From an uncultured Eubacteriales bacterium (GTDB taxonomy: Bacteria > Bacillota > Clostridia > Oscillospirales > Oscillospiraceae): 54,096 bases of DNA. The stretch lies in the NCBI GenBank assembly GCA_934597725.1, contig CAKTSK010000014.1, forward strand, positions 1-54,096, read 5' to 3'. Under the pieces are notes generated by a model that did not search any database, had not been told where the DNA came from, and saw nothing but the letters and a program-made list of their open reading frames with translations. Both the position numbers and the translations under genes were made by a program. Positions 1 through 8,418 of the stretch are shown in pieces; position 1 is the first letter of the stretch, and each line of letters begins with the position of its first letter.

Positions 1-1101
1 CTGCAGGAGTGGGCGGAGACCGCCCCCATCAACCGGGTGGAGATGGGCGGCACCAAGATGGGCATCATCACCTCCTCCACCTCCTATCAGTATGTGAAGG
101 AGGTCTTTGGCGACTCCGTCTCCGTGCTGAAGCTGGGCATGGCCAACCCCCTGCCCGTCAAGCTCCTCCGGGACTTCGCCGCAAAGGTGGATCAACTGGT
201 GGTGGTGGAGGAGCTGGACCCCATCATCGAGAACCACTGCCGTGCCCTGGGGCTGGAGGTGTCCGGCAAGGACGTGCTGCCCATGGAGGGCGAGTTCTCC
301 CAGAACCTGATCGCCGCCAGACTGGGCGGGCAGGTACATACCGGCGCAGGCCTGGACGAGGTCATCCCCAACCGTCCCCCCGTCATGTGCGCCGGCTGTC
401 CCCACCGGGGCCTGTTCTACACCCTGAGCAAGAATCAGTGTACCGTTCTGGGCGACATCGGCTGCTATACCCTGGGCGCAGTGGCCCCCCTGGCCGCCAT
501 GGATATGACCCTGTGCATGGGCGCTTCCATTTCCGCCATCCACGGCTTTAACAAGGCCCTGGGGGAGCAGAGCCAGGGCAAGACGGTGGCCGTCATCGGC
601 GACTCCACCTTTATGCACTCCGGCATGACCGGCCTTGCCAACATCGCCTATAACCAGTCCAACTCCACCGTCATCATCCTGGACAACTCCATCACCGGCA
701 TGACCGGCCACCAGCAGAACCCCACCACCGGCTACAACATCAAGGGCGACCCCGCCGGTAAGATCGATCTGGAATCCCTGTGCAAGGCCATGGGCTTCAA
801 CCGGGTTCGGGTGGTGGATCCTTACGACCTGAAGGCCTGTGACCAGGCGGTGAAGGAAGAGCTGGCCGCCAACGAGCCCTCCGTCATCATCTCCCGCCGT
901 CCCTGCGCTCTCTTGAAGTACGTCAAACACAACGCGCCTCTGGCGGTGAACAAGGAAAAGTGCATCGGCTGTAAGAGTTGCATGAAGATCGGCTGCCCCG
1001 CCATCTCCATCAAGGAGGGCAAGGCCCATGTGGACAACACCCTGTGCGTGGGCTGCGGCGTGTGCGAGCAGCTGTGCAGGTTCGACGCGTTCCTCCACTG
1101 A
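1..1101 (+). CDS. iorA: Indolepyruvate:ferredoxin oxidoreductase subunit alpha, C-terminal part (5' truncated)
   Basis: The reading frame is open from base 1, so the start lies outside the window; about 366 residues are present. The family oxidatively decarboxylates aryl-pyruvates from aromatic amino-acid transamination to aryl-acetyl-CoA, reducing ferredoxin in the cytoplasm. The segment GDSTFMHSG followed by LDNSITGMTGHQQNP is the thiamine-diphosphate binding region. The C-terminal 60 residues carry two 4Fe-4S motifs, CIGCKSCMKIGCP and CVGCGVCEQLC, which are typical of IorA and absent from most other thiamine enzymes. A terminator follows directly, so no iorB partner is co-transcribed downstream; it would have to lie upstream or elsewhere. 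The family assignment is firm; the exact substrate is inferred. Confidence 0.93.
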   Translation: MQEWAETAPINRVEMGGTKMGIITSSTSYQYVKEVFGDSVSVLKLGMANPLPVKLLRDFAAKVDQLVVVEELDPIIENHCRALGLEVSGKDVLPMEGEFSQNLIAARLGGQVHTGAGLDEVIPNRPPVMCAGCPHRGLFYTLSKNQCTVLGDIGCYTLGAVAPLAAMDMTLCMGASISAIHGFNKALGEQSQGKTVAVIGDSTFMHSGMTGLANIAYNQSNSTVIILDNSITGMTGHQQNPTTGYNIKGDPAGKIDLESLCKAMGFNRVRVVDPYDLKACDQAVKEELAANEPSVIISRRPCALLKYVKHNAPLAVNKEKCIGCKSCMKIGCPAISIKEGKAHVDNTLCVGCGVCEQLCRFDAFLH

Positions 1102-1147
1102 GGGGGGACGGCCCTGTCCGAATGGTGCTCCCAAGGAGAGAAAAAAC

Positions 1148-1183
1148 GGGAGCAGGACCTTTTGCAAGGCCTGCTCCCTTTTT
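1148..1183 (+). terminator. Intrinsic terminator after iorA
   Basis: A 9-bp stem GGGAGCAGG/CCTGCTCCC (1148-1156 with 1170-1178) is followed by TTTTT. It closes the iorA transcript and separates it from the transporter pair. Confidence 0.85.
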
Positions 1184-1217
1184 CCTGCCCGGAATATTTG
1201 GGAATCCAAGGAAAACC

Positions 1218-1246
1218 TTGGAAAGGAAAGGGAAAACGTGTAAAAA
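1218..1246 (+). promoter_or_regulatory. Possible sigma-A promoter for the tandem permeases
   Basis: TTGGAA (1218-1223), a 17-bp spacer and TAAAAA (1241-1246) lie about 130 bases upstream of the first permease and after the iorA terminator. The -10 match is imperfect, so confidence is moderate. Confidence 0.45.
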
Positions 1247-1372
1247 ACAGGAAGTTATTGCTGTGCTGAGGCGTTGCTCTGCCAAGAAACCAGGCCCTCT
1301 TGGGAAGGGGGCCTATGAAGAAAACAGGGGAGAGGCCGTGGAGAGGGCCTTCTCCCGTGGGAGGAATGGAGA

Positions 1373-2725
1373 ATGTTAAGTCAGATCCTGTCCGTTGTGA
1401 TCTTTGTGGTCATGTTTGTGGAGATCGTCCGCGAGAAGTTTCCCCGGCATCTGGTGACCCTGGTCGCCGGAGGCTTGACCCTGGTGGGGGTGTTTTTGCT
1501 GAGTATGCAGAGCCTCCCTGCCGTGCTGGAAGCCCTGAGCTTGCAGAGCATGGCCGAGACGACCTTCTGGTACACCGGCCACACGGCGGTCAACGAGATG
1601 AACACCGGCATCAACTGGAGCACCATCATCTTCATCAGCGGAATGATGATCATGGTGGAGGACATGAGCGAGGCGGGCTTCTTTGACTGGCTGTGCCTGC
1701 GTCTGGCCAAGCTGGTCAACTACCGGCCCGTCCCGCTGCTGGTGTGTTTCATGATCCTGTCGGCGGTGCTGTCCATGTTCATCGACAGCATCACGGTCAT
1801 CCTGTTCCTGGCGGTGGCCAGCGTGCGTCTGGCCCACCTGCTGCACTTTGACCCCATCCCCCTGATCATCGCCGAGATCTTCACCGCCAACCTGGGCGGC
1901 GCGGCCACCATGAGCGGCGACCCGCCCAACATCATCATCGGCACGGCCCTGGGCCTGTCCTTTGGAGACTTCCTCCAGAACACGGGCCTGATCGCCCTGG
2001 TGAGCATGGCAGTTATCGTCCCCTACTTCTATTTCTGCTTCCGCAAGGACATGAAGCAGGTGGACGAGGCCGCCCGTCAGCGGGCCATGGCCCTGGAGCC
2101 CCGGGAATGTATCCCCAACCTGCGGAAGTTTTTCGTCAGCGTCGGGATCTTTCTCCTCACCGTGGTCCTGCTGGTCACCCATGCCATGACGGGGCTGACG
2201 GTGGCCATGGTGGGGGTCATCGCGGCGGTGCTGACCCTGGCCACCAACAAAACCCCGCTGCGGCTGCTGCAGCGGGTGGACTGGCAGACCATTCTGTTCT
2301 TCCTGGGTCTGTTCGTCACCGTCAGCGGCCTGGAACAGACGGGGGTCCTCATGGCCATGGCCAACGGCATCGCCAACATCACCGGCGGGAACCTGACGAT
2401 CATGGTCATCGTGGTCATCTGGCTGTCGGCGGTGGCCTCGGCCTTTGTGGATAACATTCCCTTTGCCGCCACCATGGTGCCGGTGATCACCTCCCTGTCG
2501 TCCACCATGGGGGTGGATTTGAACACCCTGGCCTGGACCCTGTCCATGGGCACGGACATCGGCGGCAGCGCCACCCCCATCGGCGCTTCGGCCAACGTGG
2601 CGGGAACCGCCATCGCCGCCCGGGAGGGCCACCCCATCAGCTGGGGACGCTATTGCAAGTATTCCGCCCCTGCCGCAGTGATCGTGGTGGCCATCAGCAT
2701 GGCCATCATCCTGCTGCGCTATTGA
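1373..2725 (+). CDS. ArsB/NhaD (IT superfamily) permease, copy 1
   Basis: This 450-residue polytopic inner-membrane protein belongs to the ion transporter superfamily, which includes ArsB, NhaD and SLC13-like carriers. The hallmark NLGGAATMSGDPPN motif ends near residue 186. Hydrophobic hairpin signatures FIDSI (about 136) and FVDNIP in the second half reflect the internal two-fold repeat of this fold. ATG at 1373 is preceded by GGGAGG at good spacing. It is followed 50 bases later by a close paralogue on the same strand, suggesting a tandem duplication in one operon. The substrate cannot be read from sequence; a sodium/proton antiporter or organic-anion carrier is possible. No arsenic genes are nearby, so an arsenite pump is unlikely. 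Confidence 0.85.
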   Translation: MLSQILSVVIFVVMFVEIVREKFPRHLVTLVAGGLTLVGVFLLSMQSLPAVLEALSLQSMAETTFWYTGHTAVNEMNTGINWSTIIFISGMMIMVEDMSEAGFFDWLCLRLAKLVNYRPVPLLVCFMILSAVLSMFIDSITVILFLAVASVRLAHLLHFDPIPLIIAEIFTANLGGAATMSGDPPNIIIGTALGLSFGDFLQNTGLIALVSMAVIVPYFYFCFRKDMKQVDEAARQRAMALEPRECIPNLRKFFVSVGIFLLTVVLLVTHAMTGLTVAMVGVIAAVLTLATNKTPLRLLQRVDWQTILFFLGLFVTVSGLEQTGVLMAMANGIANITGGNLTIMVIVVIWLSAVASAFVDNIPFAATMVPVITSLSSTMGVDLNTLAWTLSMGTDIGGSATPIGASANVAGTAIAAREGHPISWGRYCKYSAPAAVIVVAISMAIILLRY

Positions 2726-2775
2726 TCCGGCCGGTGGGCCGGAGATCCCTGTGAAGTGAGAGGAGCGAAAGGTTG

Positions 2776-4122
2776 ATGCTCAGCCGTGTTTTGGCCCTGG
2801 TCGTGGCCGTTGTGCTGTTTGTGGAGCTGCTGCGGGGGAAACGTCCCCGTTATTTGCTGACCCTGTCTGCCGGAGGTGTGATGGTCGTCGTGGTCCTGCT
2901 GGGGGCCATGGGCAGTCCGGCAGCGGTGCTGGAGGCGCTGAGCGTCGGCAGTTTTTTCAAACCACAGTTCTGGTTTGCCCACGGGGGCGTGACGGAGCTG
3001 AACGTAGGCATCAACTGGAGTACCATCCTCTTCCTGACGGGGATGATGGTCATGGTGGAGAGCATGAGCGAAGCGGGCTTTTTCGACTGGATCTGCCTGC
3101 GGCTGGCCAAAGCGCTGTCCTTCCGGCCTATGCCGCTGATGCTCAGCTTCATGGTCCTGGCCGCGCTGCTGTCCATGTTTGTGGACAGCATCACCGTGGT
3201 CCTGTTCCTGGTGGTGGCCACGGTGCGGCTGGCCCATTTCTTGAAGTTCGACCCGGTGCCGCTGATCATCGCGGAGATCTTTTCTGCCAACCTGGGCGGC
3301 GCGGCCACCATGAGCGGCGACCCGCCCAACATCATCATCGGCACCTCTCTGGGCCTGAGTTTCTGGGACTTTTTGAAGAATAATGGGGTCATCTGTCTGG
3401 TGGGGCTGGCGGTGGTGCTGGTGTATTTCTACTTCTGCTTCCGCAACAAGCTCAAGCAGGGGTACACGGCAGACCCGGCCCTGTGGGACATCAACCCCGC
3501 CGATGCCATCCCCAACCGCCGGGCCTTTGTCCACAGCGTGGTCGTCTTTGGCGCGGTGCTGCTGCTCATCGCCACCCACACCGTCACGGGCCTGACCATG
3601 CCCACCATCGGCTGCATCGCGGCGGTGTTTGCGCTGCTGGGGGTCCGCTATCCCCGCAGCGTGCTGAAGCGGGTGGACTGGCGGACCATCGGCTTTATCC
3701 TGGGCCTGTTCCTGACCGTCAGCGGCCTGGAACAGACGGGGGTGCTGGAGGGGCTGGCCCAGGGGCTGGCGTCTTTGGGCGGCGACAGCCCCGAGCGGAT
3801 GGTGGTCCTGCTGATCTGGTTCACCGCCATCACGTCCGCCTTTGTGGACAACATCCCCATGGCCACGGTGATGGTGCCGGTGCTCCAGTCCCTGTCCAGT
3901 ACCCTGGGCATGGATCTGCACACCCTCACCTGGGCGGTGTCCAAGGGCACGGACATCGGCGGCATCGCCACCCCGGTGGGGGCCTCGGCCAACGTGGCCG
4001 GGGTGGCCATGGCGGCCCGGGAGGGCCACCCCATCTCCTGGAAGCGGTATTGCAAGTACACGGTGCCGGCGGTGCTGCTGGTGCTGGTGCTGAGTATGCT
4101 CCTGCTGCTGAACCTTCACTGA
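2776..4122 (+). CDS. ArsB/NhaD (IT superfamily) permease, copy 2
   Basis: This 448-residue paralogue of the preceding gene is alignable end to end, with the same NLGGAATMSGDPPN block near residues 172-185, FVDSI and FVDNIP hairpins, and the shared ISW-RYCKY C-terminal signature. ATG at 2776 matches the start of copy 1 and has AGAGGAG 11 bases upstream; an in-frame TTG one codon earlier is less likely. It is predicted to be co-transcribed with copy 1. The stop overlaps the convergent phosphoesterase gene by seven bases and no separate terminator is visible, so the convergent transcripts may overlap. The substrate is unknown, as for copy 1. The two copies could form a pair of functional units with different ion preferences, but this is speculation. 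Confidence 0.85.
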   Translation: MLSRVLALVVAVVLFVELLRGKRPRYLLTLSAGGVMVVVVLLGAMGSPAAVLEALSVGSFFKPQFWFAHGGVTELNVGINWSTILFLTGMMVMVESMSEAGFFDWICLRLAKALSFRPMPLMLSFMVLAALLSMFVDSITVVLFLVVATVRLAHFLKFDPVPLIIAEIFSANLGGAATMSGDPPNIIIGTSLGLSFWDFLKNNGVICLVGLAVVLVYFYFCFRNKLKQGYTADPALWDINPADAIPNRRAFVHSVVVFGAVLLLIATHTVTGLTMPTIGCIAAVFALLGVRYPRSVLKRVDWRTIGFILGLFLTVSGLEQTGVLEGLAQGLASLGGDSPERMVVLLIWFTAITSAFVDNIPMATVMVPVLQSLSSTLGMDLHTLTWAVSKGTDIGGIATPVGASANVAGVAMAAREGHPISWKRYCKYTVPAVLLVLVLSMLLLLNLH

Positions 4123-4967
4123 GGACCGGGGGACAGGGTGAGGACCACCACCTCCGGCCGGTTGTTCAGGCGCAGGGGCGCCAGACTGTTGCCCAGGCCC
4201 CGGCTGATCACCAGGCTGGCCTGTCCCTGGCGGTAGAGGCCCGCGTCGTAGCGGGGGAAAAACCCCTGGCTGGGGGCGAACAGCCCGCCCAGACCGGGCA
4301 GACGGACCTGCCCGCCGTGGGTGTGACCGCTCAGGACCAGGTCGGCCCCCAGGGCGGCGTAGACCGGAAAGGATTCCGGGCGGTGGACCAGAAGAATGGT
4401 GTAGCCATCCTCTGCGGTTTGCAGGGCTTCCAAAGCCTCGGCGGCAAGCTGTGCCGCCGGCCGGTGGTCGCCTTGGGTCCGGGCGAAGGCTTGGTCCGCC
4501 AGTCCCAGCAGGGTGAGCCGGTCGCCGCCGCGGGTGAGGGTCACCCTTTCGTGTTCCAGCACCGTGACCCCCACTGCCGTCAGACCCTGGCGGAGACGCT
4601 GGTATTGTGCCGCCGGTAGCCGGGCCTCGTGGTTGCCGGGAACGTAGTAAGTAGGGGCCAGCCCGGCGGCCCGGACCGCAAAGGCCAGGGCCCGGTCCAG
4701 GTTGGTCCGGCGGGCGTCGATGAGGTCGCCGGTGAGGACGATGAGGTCCGGCTGGGCCTGGGCCAGCTTGTCCAGCAGCCGCCGGTTCTCCCGGCCGAAC
4801 CGGGCGTTGTGCAGGTCGGACAGGTGGGCGATCCGCAGGCCGGCAAAGGCGGCGGGCAGGTGGTCTGAGGCCAGAGGGATCTGGTGCAGGGCAAGGGCCT
4901 TGTTGGCCCAGAGGGCCCAGAGAAGCAGGGCGGCCAGCAGGACGCCCCAGAGAACAGAACCATTCAT
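4116..4967 (-). CDS. Membrane-anchored calcineurin-like metallophosphoesterase (YkuE-like)
   Basis: About 283 residues. An N-terminal transmembrane segment (about 5-22) is followed by a metallophosphoesterase domain with the metal-binding series HLSDLH (48-53), TGD (79-81), GNHE (111-114) and GHTHGGQ near the C-terminus. YkuE-type enzymes are extracytoplasmic or membrane-tethered phosphoesterases with a dinuclear metal site; some act on lipid or cell-wall phosphate esters. ATG at 4967 is chosen because AAGGAG lies 13 bases upstream. A GTG 12 bases further up sits almost on top of that site. The gene is convergent with copy 2 of the permease and overlaps it by seven bases. The specific substrate is not predictable. 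Confidence 0.85.
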   Translation of the reverse strand: MNGSVLWGVLLAALLLWALWANKALALHQIPLASDHLPAAFAGLRIAHLSDLHNARFGRENRRLLDKLAQAQPDLIVLTGDLIDARRTNLDRALAFAVRAAGLAPTYYVPGNHEARLPAAQYQRLRQGLTAVGVTVLEHERVTLTRGGDRLTLLGLADQAFARTQGDHRPAAQLAAEALEALQTAEDGYTILLVHRPESFPVYAALGADLVLSGHTHGGQVRLPGLGGLFAPSQGFFPRYDAGLYRQGQASLVISRGLGNSLAPLRLNNRPEVVVLTLSPGPQ

Positions 4968-5000
4968 GGAGAGAAACACGCTCCTTTTGTGCGGGATCAG

Positions 5001-5029
5001 ACGCCCGGGCAGCAGGGCGTGCTTTTTTT
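5001..5029 (+). terminator. Hairpin with T-run on the plus strand, no obvious upstream gene
   Basis: ACGCCC/GGGCGT (5001-5006 with 5015-5020) is followed by GCTTTTTTT. It would terminate rightward transcription, for example read-through from the permease pair crossing the convergent phosphoesterase gene. This may be why no terminator is seen right after 4122. Confidence 0.45.
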
Positions 5030-5035
5030 GTGCAG

Positions 5036-5072
5036 AAAAAGCCCCGGGAGAACAGGCGCTTTCTCCCGGGGC
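5036..5072 (-). terminator. Intrinsic terminator after the 155-aa unknown gene
   Basis: On the minus strand a 12-bp stem, GCCCCGGGAGAA paired with TTCTCCCGGGGC (5041-5052 with 5061-5072), is followed by TTTTT. It ends the antiporter/permease operon that reads leftward from 8301. Confidence 0.9.
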
Positions 5073-5076
5073 CGGA

Positions 5077-5544
5077 TCATTCTTCGCAGAGGACCTCCGG
5101 CGAGCGGGCCTTGATCTGGTCGATCAGGTCCACCAGCTGGTCGCACTGGCTGTGCAGCAGGGCCAGGTCGTCGCCGCTGATGTTGTGGGTGATGAACAGC
5201 TCCTCCATGCTGTGGGTCAGGGACTGGGTTTTCCGGGTGGTGTCCAGGAAGGCCTGATAGTGGTGGCTGTTGTGGGCGTTGCGGAAGGCCTGGTGGTCCC
5301 GGGCAATGAACTGGAGGATCTCCTCCACGCTGGCGAAGCGGCCCTGGACCATGGGGTAGGGCCGTGCGCGCTGGAGGTAGCAGCGGTTCTCGTTGGTGAG
5401 GGTGAACAGGTAGGTGAGGTTCAGGCCGTCGCCCAGGTCAAAGTTCACCACATGCTGTTTGCCGCTGACCACCTTGATCTTGCTGGCGCCCAGCTGGCTG
5501 AGGGCCACGTCGATGAAATCGCCGCTGAATGTGGACAGACTCAT
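5077..5544 (-). CDS. Unknown 155-aa cytoplasmic protein
   Basis: I do not recognise the family. The protein has no signal peptide or membrane segment. The first half is predicted mixed alpha/beta around a FDLGDGLNLTYLFTL strand stretch. The second half is helical and polar, with a His-rich patch (NAHNSHHYQAF) and a C-terminal helix rich in Leu, Asp and Gln. ATG at 5544 has AAAGGAG seven bases upstream. It lies 59 bases after the ArsB/NhaD-like permease and directly before a strong terminator, so it is probably the last gene of that operon and could be an accessory or regulatory protein for it. The coding assignment is supported by the RBS, position and length, not by homology. Confidence 0.7.
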   Translation of the reverse strand: MSLSTFSGDFIDVALSQLGASKIKVVSGKQHVVNFDLGDGLNLTYLFTLTNENRCYLQRARPYPMVQGRFASVEEILQFIARDHQAFRNAHNSHHYQAFLDTTRKTQSLTHSMEELFITHNISGDDLALLHSQCDQLVDLIDQIKARSPEVLCEE

Positions 5545-5603
5545 AAGGATCTCCTTTTACGGTGGGGCACCCAGGGGGAATGCTCCGGGCAGATGGGACC
5601 TCC

Positions 5604-6872
5604 TCAGGCGAACCGGAGGAGCAGGAAAACGGTGCTGATGGCCACCGACACCAGCATCAGGGGGAAGCCGACCTTGAAATAGCTGGCGAAGGTGATGGGG
5701 AAGCCGTGGCGGGTGCTGATCCCCGACAGGACCACGTTGGCCGAGGCGCCGATGAGGGTGCCGTTGCCGCCCAGACAGGCGCCCAGCGAGACCGCCCACC
5801 AGAGGGGGGTGACATCCACGCCGTTGCTCTGCATGGTGAGGATGAGGGGGATGAGGGTGGCCACGAAGGGGATGTTGTCCAGAAAGGAGGAGATGATGGC
5901 CGAGACCCACAGGATCAGCAGGATGGTCAGGGTCATGTGGCCCTCGGTGAGGGACATGAGGCCGTTGGCCAGGATCTGGATGATGCCGGTCTCCTGCAAG
6001 CCGCCCACCACGATGAACAGACCGCCAAAGAAAAGGATGGTGGTCCACTCCACCCTGGAGACGATCTCCTCCACGTCCTGGTGGCCGATGAGCAGCATCA
6101 CGGCGGCGGCGGTGAGGGCGATGGTGCAGGACTCCAGATGGAGTTGGTCGTGAAAGACAAAGCCCACCACCACCAGCAGGATCATGACCACGCTCTTGAT
6201 CAGCAGCGGGCGGTCCTTGATGGACTTGCGTTCATCCAGCAGGAGGATGGAGCTCATGGCCTCGGGGTCCACCTGCAGCTTGCGCCCATAGATAAAGTAG
6301 AAGCAGAGCAGGGTGGCCGCCAGCACGAAGAGGACGGCGACCCCGGTGTTGGTGATGAAGTCGGTGAAGCTCAGGCCGGCGGCGCTGCCGATCATGATGT
6401 TGGGCGGGTCGCCGATGAGGGTGGCGGTGCCGCCGATGTTGGAGGCCATGATCTGGGTCATGAAGAAGGGGACCGGGTTGACCTTCAGCATGTTGGTGAT
6501 GGCCAGGGTCATGGGGCCGATGAGCAGCACGGTGGTCACGTTGTCCAGGAAGGCGGACAGGATGGCGGTGATGAGGACGAACAGGACCATCAGCCGCCAG
6601 GGATGTCCTTTGGCGGCCTTGGCGGCCCGGATGGCGATGTACTCAAACAGACCGGAGTTTTTGACCACGGAGACGAAGAGCATCATGCCGATGAGCACGC
6701 CAAGGGTGTTCATATCCACATAGGAGAGGCCGGACTCGACGGTCAGCACACCGGTGAGGATCAGCAGCAGGGACCCGGTGACGGCGGCCACGGTGCGGTG
6801 GAGCTTTTCCGTCATGATGGCGGCCATGGTCACCACGAAGATGACGACGGCGATGATCTGAGAAGAGTTCAT
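5604..6872 (-). CDS. ArsB/NhaD (IT superfamily) permease, third paralogue
   Basis: This 422-residue polytopic membrane protein has the family motif SNIGGTATLIGDPPN (DPPN at about 155-158) and two hairpin signatures, AFLDNVTTV (about 107) and SFLDNIPFV in the second half. It is clearly more distant from the two plus-strand copies than they are from each other: it is shorter and has a different N-terminus. ATG at 6872 reads MNSSQII. The upstream gene on the same strand is a CPA2 cation/proton antiporter 117 bases away, so the pair may act together in ion or pH homeostasis. The transported ion is unknown; sodium/proton antiport or dicarboxylate uptake are the main alternatives. Confidence 0.85.
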   Translation of the reverse strand: MNSSQIIAVVIFVVTMAAIMTEKLHRTVAAVTGSLLLILTGVLTVESGLSYVDMNTLGVLIGMMLFVSVVKNSGLFEYIAIRAAKAAKGHPWRLMVLFVLITAILSAFLDNVTTVLLIGPMTLAITNMLKVNPVPFFMTQIMASNIGGTATLIGDPPNIMIGSAAGLSFTDFITNTGVAVLFVLAATLLCFYFIYGRKLQVDPEAMSSILLLDERKSIKDRPLLIKSVVMILLVVVGFVFHDQLHLESCTIALTAAAVMLLIGHQDVEEIVSRVEWTTILFFGGLFIVVGGLQETGIIQILANGLMSLTEGHMTLTILLILWVSAIISSFLDNIPFVATLIPLILTMQSNGVDVTPLWWAVSLGACLGGNGTLIGASANVVLSGISTRHGFPITFASYFKVGFPLMLVSVAISTVFLLLRFA

Positions 6873-6989
6873 AGACGATCAGATCCTTTCCAGGGAAGAC
6901 TGGGCACACTGGGGGTCCTGTCAGGCGCGGGGACCGGGCGGGAGGCCGGCAGGGACCAACGGCCCCCAAGAGATCGTGCCGGGAAAAAT

Positions 6990-8216
6990 TTATGAAATGG
7001 CGTCCGGGCGGGGCGATGCCGGCGGGTCCCGGAAAACCAGTTTCAACAGGATGGGGGTGATGATGGTGGTGACCACCACCACCACGATGACAGGGCCGAA
7101 GAGCTCGGGGTTGATCAGCCCCAGAGAGGCCCCCTTGGTGGCCACGATCAAAGCCACCTCGCCGCGGGAGATCATGCCGACGCCGATCTGCAAGGACTCC
7201 TTGGGGGAGTACCGGCACAGCCTGGCCCCCAGGCCGCAGCCCAGGATCTTGGTCAGAATGGCCACGATGGTGAGGACCACGGCAAAGAGAAGAATGTGCA
7301 GGTTCATGGCCGAAAGCACCACCTGCAGACCGATGCTGGCGAAGAACACCGGGGAGAGGTAGAGGAAGGAGACCGACTCAAACTTGTCGGACAGATAGAG
7401 GCTGCGCTCGCCGGTGGTGGCGTTGGCCAGGACCAGACCGGCCACAAAGGCGCCGGTGATGTCCGCCACGCCAAAGACCTCCTCGGCCAGGTAGGCCATG
7501 AGCAGGCAAAAGACAAAGGCCACGATGGCGTGCTGGGTGCGGTTCTCCTCGGTCTTGCCCGTCCACCAGCGGTAGGACCGGGCAAAGCCCACGCCGGCCA
7601 CCACGGCAAAGACGAAGAAGAGCAGGATCTTCAGCAGCACCAGCCCCACATGGACCGAGTCGTCGGAAAAGCTGGTGACGATGGTCAGGGCCACGATGCC
7701 CAGCACGTCGTCGATGATGGCGGCGGCCAGGATGACGCTGCCCGCCGTGCCCCGCAGCTTGCCCAGCTCCCGCAGGGTCTCCACGGTGATGCTCACCGAC
7801 GTGGCGGTGAGGATGATGCCCAGAAAGACGTTTTGCAGCAGGAGGCTGCCCTGGGGGCCGGGGGTGTTGTTCACCAGCAGGGTGGGGTCGTTGAAGTAAT
7901 GCCCCACGACAAAGCCGCCCAGCAGGGGCAGCAGGACGCCGGCCAGGGCGATGAGAAAGGCGGACTTGCCGCAGCGCTTGAGTTCGTTCAGGTCGGTCTC
8001 CATGCCGGAGGTGAACATCAGCACGATTACGCCCAGGCTGGCGGTGGCGCGGAGGAAATCCGTTTCCTCAATGATCCCCAGCGCCGCCGGCCCCAGCAGC
8101 AGGCCGGCCACCAGAGCGCCCACCACCTGGGGCATCCGAAAGCGCTGGGAGAATAAGCCGAGAACCTTGGTGCTCAGCAGGATCAGGGCCAGATCTAACA
8201 GGTAATGGTAGCCCAT
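6990..8216 (-). CDS. CPA2-family monovalent cation/proton antiporter (KefB/GerN/NapA-like)
   Basis: This 408-residue membrane antiporter consists of about a dozen hydrophobic segments. It includes the conserved VVGALVAGLLLGP segment near the N-terminus and the SVGVI/MFTSGMETDL region that marks CPA2 proteins. The sequence ends after the transport domain, so the RCK/TrkA-N nucleotide-binding domain of full-length Kef is absent; it resembles GerN or NapA-size antiporters. ATG at 8216 is chosen for the AAAGGAGG eight bases upstream; an upstream in-frame ATG would place the promoter -10 inside the gene. It is transcribed from the promoter at 8273-8301. Role: exchange of Na+ or K+ for H+; a role in spore germination, as for GerN, is only a possibility. 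Confidence 0.88.
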   Translation of the reverse strand: MGYHYLLDLALILLSTKVLGLFSQRFRMPQVVGALVAGLLLGPAALGIIEETDFLRATASLGVIVLMFTSGMETDLNELKRCGKSAFLIALAGVLLPLLGGFVVGHYFNDPTLLVNNTPGPQGSLLLQNVFLGIILTATSVSITVETLRELGKLRGTAGSVILAAAIIDDVLGIVALTIVTSFSDDSVHVGLVLLKILLFFVFAVVAGVGFARSYRWWTGKTEENRTQHAIVAFVFCLLMAYLAEEVFGVADITGAFVAGLVLANATTGERSLYLSDKFESVSFLYLSPVFFASIGLQVVLSAMNLHILLFAVVLTIVAILTKILGCGLGARLCRYSPKESLQIGVGMISRGEVALIVATKGASLGLINPELFGPVIVVVVVTTIITPILLKLVFRDPPASPRPDAIS

Positions 8217-8272
8217 AGAAACGCCTCCTTTCTTGCCGGGGGCAACGTTGCGGGGGGATGTTTGGTGCTCCA

Positions 8273-8301
8273 ATTATAAGACCGGCAAAAGAAAATGGCA
8301 A
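8273..8301 (-). promoter_or_regulatory. Sigma-A promoter for the CPA2 antiporter operon
   Basis: On the minus strand TTGCCA (8296-8301), a 17-bp spacer and a perfect TATAAT (8273-8278) lie in an AT-rich gap about 57 bases before the start codon. Confidence 0.88.
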
Positions 8302-8356
8302 CTATTTTTTTATAAATTTACCGATTCCTACAAGTTTTTTACAATATTTAACAAAC

Positions 8357-8403
8357 AAAAAGAGAGAAACGCCCCGTGTCCGCAGGGGGTGCGGGCACGG
8401 GGC
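8357..8403 (-). terminator. Intrinsic terminator after the MBL-fold gene
   Basis: GCCCCGTG (minus strand) pairs with CACGGGGC (8371-8378 with 8396-8403) and is followed by a T-rich tail GTTTCTCTCTTTTT. The stem contains a second GC-rich pairing inside. Confidence 0.8.
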
Positions 8404-8418
8404 GCGGGCGTTATGAGT

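Noticed and set aside
1373..2725. Calling the permease an arsenite efflux pump (ArsB)
   Set aside because: The family resemblance is to the whole ArsB/NhaD superfamily. No arsR, arsC or arsA gene is near, and three paralogues are present.
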